In this document: positions 62,101 through 64,000 of the stretch, piece by piece
Position numbering within the stretch: position 1 is the stretch's first letter
Layout of the letters: every line of letters begins with the position of its first letter
NCBI GenBank assembly: GCA_020002185.1
Contig: CM034534.1
Coordinates: 63,675,239 to 63,739,238 of the forward strand
DNA from: Paraescarpia echinospica
Taxonomy: Eukaryota > Annelida > Polychaeta > Sabellida > Siboglinidae
DNA: 64,000 nucleotides
Direction: 5' to 3'
The notes under the pieces: generated by a model
The model's database searches: none
The model's input: the letters and a program-made list of their open reading frames with translations, nothing else
Told to the model about the DNA's origin: nothing
Translations under genes and position numbers: made by a program

Positions 62101-64000
62101 TAGCACTGTTATAGCAGTACAGGTTTGTACAGCAACTTTTAGAGTCACAATTCACATAGCACCATCTCATATAGCAGAATCAGGGGATGGACATTTTTGC
62201 TAACTATTTAATATATATATGGGCAATTCCAAGTTAAGTTGAAACTTTTTACCCCAAAAATAAATTGCCAGTAAAGCAGCAATCTTTTATTGTAACATAC
62301 ATGTATGTAGTAGTATGTCTGTACCTTATAAAAACACATAAATATTATGTGTTTTCAATTCATTTGATATGTTTGTTGCATCACCAAAGTTGACTAGTGA
62401 AAACACGTTTTTTGTCATCTAAGCATTTGTATTTCAAGTAAAGTTATGACATATATACAGCGATAGAAATAAGCCAGAATATTTACTTGTCTGCTGGACA
62501 AGTAAGTTTTGAAATCTACTTGTCCGCCAAAATTGTAACTTGTCCGAGTGGTTGTCAAGGGGAATCGAAGCTTCGGAAAAAACGTAAAAAGTCTGCCTTG
62601 TTTTTATGACATCTACACAGTGTTCATGCTGTTTCGTTGCATGTACATCTGAGTGACTTGTGATTAACGACACAATTTGATTTAATCTGCAAATTTTGAA
62701 ATTGCAAAATTATATTTGTAACTATTTTCCGGTCCATTATTGTTCGTCACGAATATTAAAAGTAGACACGTTACATGATGTATACCAATATTTTAATGAT
62801 GCTGATATGAACGCTTTTATTAATAAAAAATAATTATTACGATAATAGGAATTAGACAATTGTTTTCCTTGTTATTTTCGTTTTATAATGTTGCAAAAAC
62901 TGTTTATGTTTAATATGGTGTGTATGTATATATATATATATATATAAATATATATATATATAGCATTATATTATATAAATACATATATATATAACATATA
63001 ACACTGCTATAAAATTGTTGCATCAGTTTGTCATTGAAGACGCCACTCAACCAGGAACACGACCAATGCAAAGCCAGGAGATGTCAAAAAATCATAATAA
63101 ACTATATATACCTAATATGAGAATATTTGTTTCAACCTCTATGAACTTCAATATTAACATAGTTCTGTATTTTACAAATGAAGATAATATTCAATTGATC
63201 ATCAGCAAACAAACGCATAATTTTCTTAAATGTTATATTACCATTTCAATGATGATAAACCAGTTTTAACGGTGCCCGAATTACATTTACCAGGCGGAAT
63301 ATAATTTATAGATTTAGTTACGTCGTAACGTTGCTGCCGCACGCATACCGCCATAGTTGGCGGAAGCCGACATGTCAACGGCGGTTGGCACACCATCCCC
63401 GGCCGCGCGTCTTGCATAATTTGGTTTCAAAAACTCGTGATTTATGGTTAATATAAATGTTACATAACATATATACAACAACATTTATGAAATGTAATTA
63501 CTATTCCATTTAACAACCGGCACTATAGATTTACTGGATAGCCAGTAACAAGTTTTGAAAATTGTCACCGATCTGGATCGGCTAACGTAATGACAGTTCG
63601 ATGACTTGGTCTTGGAAGACTGCCGTGTCTGCGTGGGTTAGGGGTAATAATGGGTAAAACTTTGTATATGCTTATTCAAATAACAGGTAGCGATACAAAG
63701 TCTACTATTTCCAAAGTTCATCAAATATGATCCGTGCGCGGAAGCAAGTTGTACGTCTGTTAACGCAGGCACTAAACTCGGTCGAACACTGACGTACAAC
63801 ACAATGGCAGCGGAACGACAAGACGCCGACACACCAACAAAATTGCAACGCACGCGATTGCTAGCGAACTTCATTTACGTTTGAATTTCCTCAAATAAGA
63901 ATGTTGCAATGTTGCACGCGTCACTATTTACTGTAAATTTTCACTTGTCCACCGGATAACCATGTAGAGTCATTTTACTTGTCCGGGCCAAAAATCACTT
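62101..64000. other. Downstream region with (AT)n tract and ACTTGTCC-type interspersed repeat
   Basis: (AT)n at 62925-62995. Motifs TTACTTGTCTGCTGGACAAGT and ACTTGTCCGCCAAAA (62480-62550) are echoed at the right edge (TTTCACTTGTCCACCGGA, TTACTTGTCCGGGCCAAAA, 63940-63992), suggesting parts of one interspersed repeat. A CpG-richer stretch lies at 63325-63415. Confidence 0.4.
63804..63884 (+). CDS. Possible small ORF or first exon (26 codons)
   Basis: ATG in good context (ACAATGG) opens MAAERQDADTPTKLQRTRLL then ANFIYV-stop. It is CpG-rich relative to the surroundings and lies within 0.5 kb of a CpG-rich patch. No homologue recognised and no good donor visible, so it may be chance or part of the interspersed repeat. 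Confidence 0.2.
   Translation: MAAERQDADTPTKLQRTRLLANFIYV

Overview
This is a window of an intron-rich metazoan nuclear genome, most likely a marine invertebrate. It contains GT-AG introns, non-LTR retrotransposon debris, tRNA-derived SINEs, terminal-inverted-repeat DNA elements, and an unusually heavy load of minisatellites. The phylum cannot be fixed from sequence alone; an invertebrate deuterostome or a lophotrochozoan would both fit. There are no operons, CRISPR arrays or prokaryotic features.

Two genes dominate. (1) On the minus strand, from about 55.5 kb to beyond the left edge, lies a JAKMIP-family gene (Janus kinase and microtubule-interacting protein; coiled coil). I could place twelve coding exons (446-508 up to 37936-38121). 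They join without a frame break into 602 codons that align end to end with what I recall of vertebrate JAKMIP1. The 5' UTR continues to an acceptor at 38229 and probably to a CpG-rich non-coding first exon at about 55345-55.5 kb. The C-terminal exons lie outside the window. (2) On the plus strand, 58951-61398, is an intronless 815-codon class A GPCR with an approximately 475-residue cytoplasmic tail. Its motifs look most like GPR161. The two genes are divergent, with about 3 kb between their inferred 5' ends.

The JAKMIP introns consist largely of tandem repeats (unit lengths of about 15-83 bp, arrays up to 3.6 kb). Two arrays are built from the gene's own intron-exon boundaries. An 83-bp unit is repeated about 44 times directly upstream of exon 5 (23131-26760). 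A unit of about 38 bp is repeated about 17 times directly upstream of exon 4 (35712-36380). Every 83-bp unit, and most 38-bp units, carries a copy of the 3' splice site plus the first bases of the exon, so the transcript presents dozens of decoy acceptors. I regard this as the most novel feature of the window.

Mobile DNA: three copies of one tRNA-derived SINE, several C-terminal reverse-transcriptase remnants, a 964-bp TIR element with a clean ATAT target duplication inside a minisatellite, and a 4.4-kb TIR element (49929-54343) invaded by a broken APE-type non-LTR retrotransposon. There is also an imperfect palindrome at 46.25-47.68 kb and a foldback hairpin at 39.54-39.77 kb. Most long open frames elsewhere are minisatellite artefacts, not genes.
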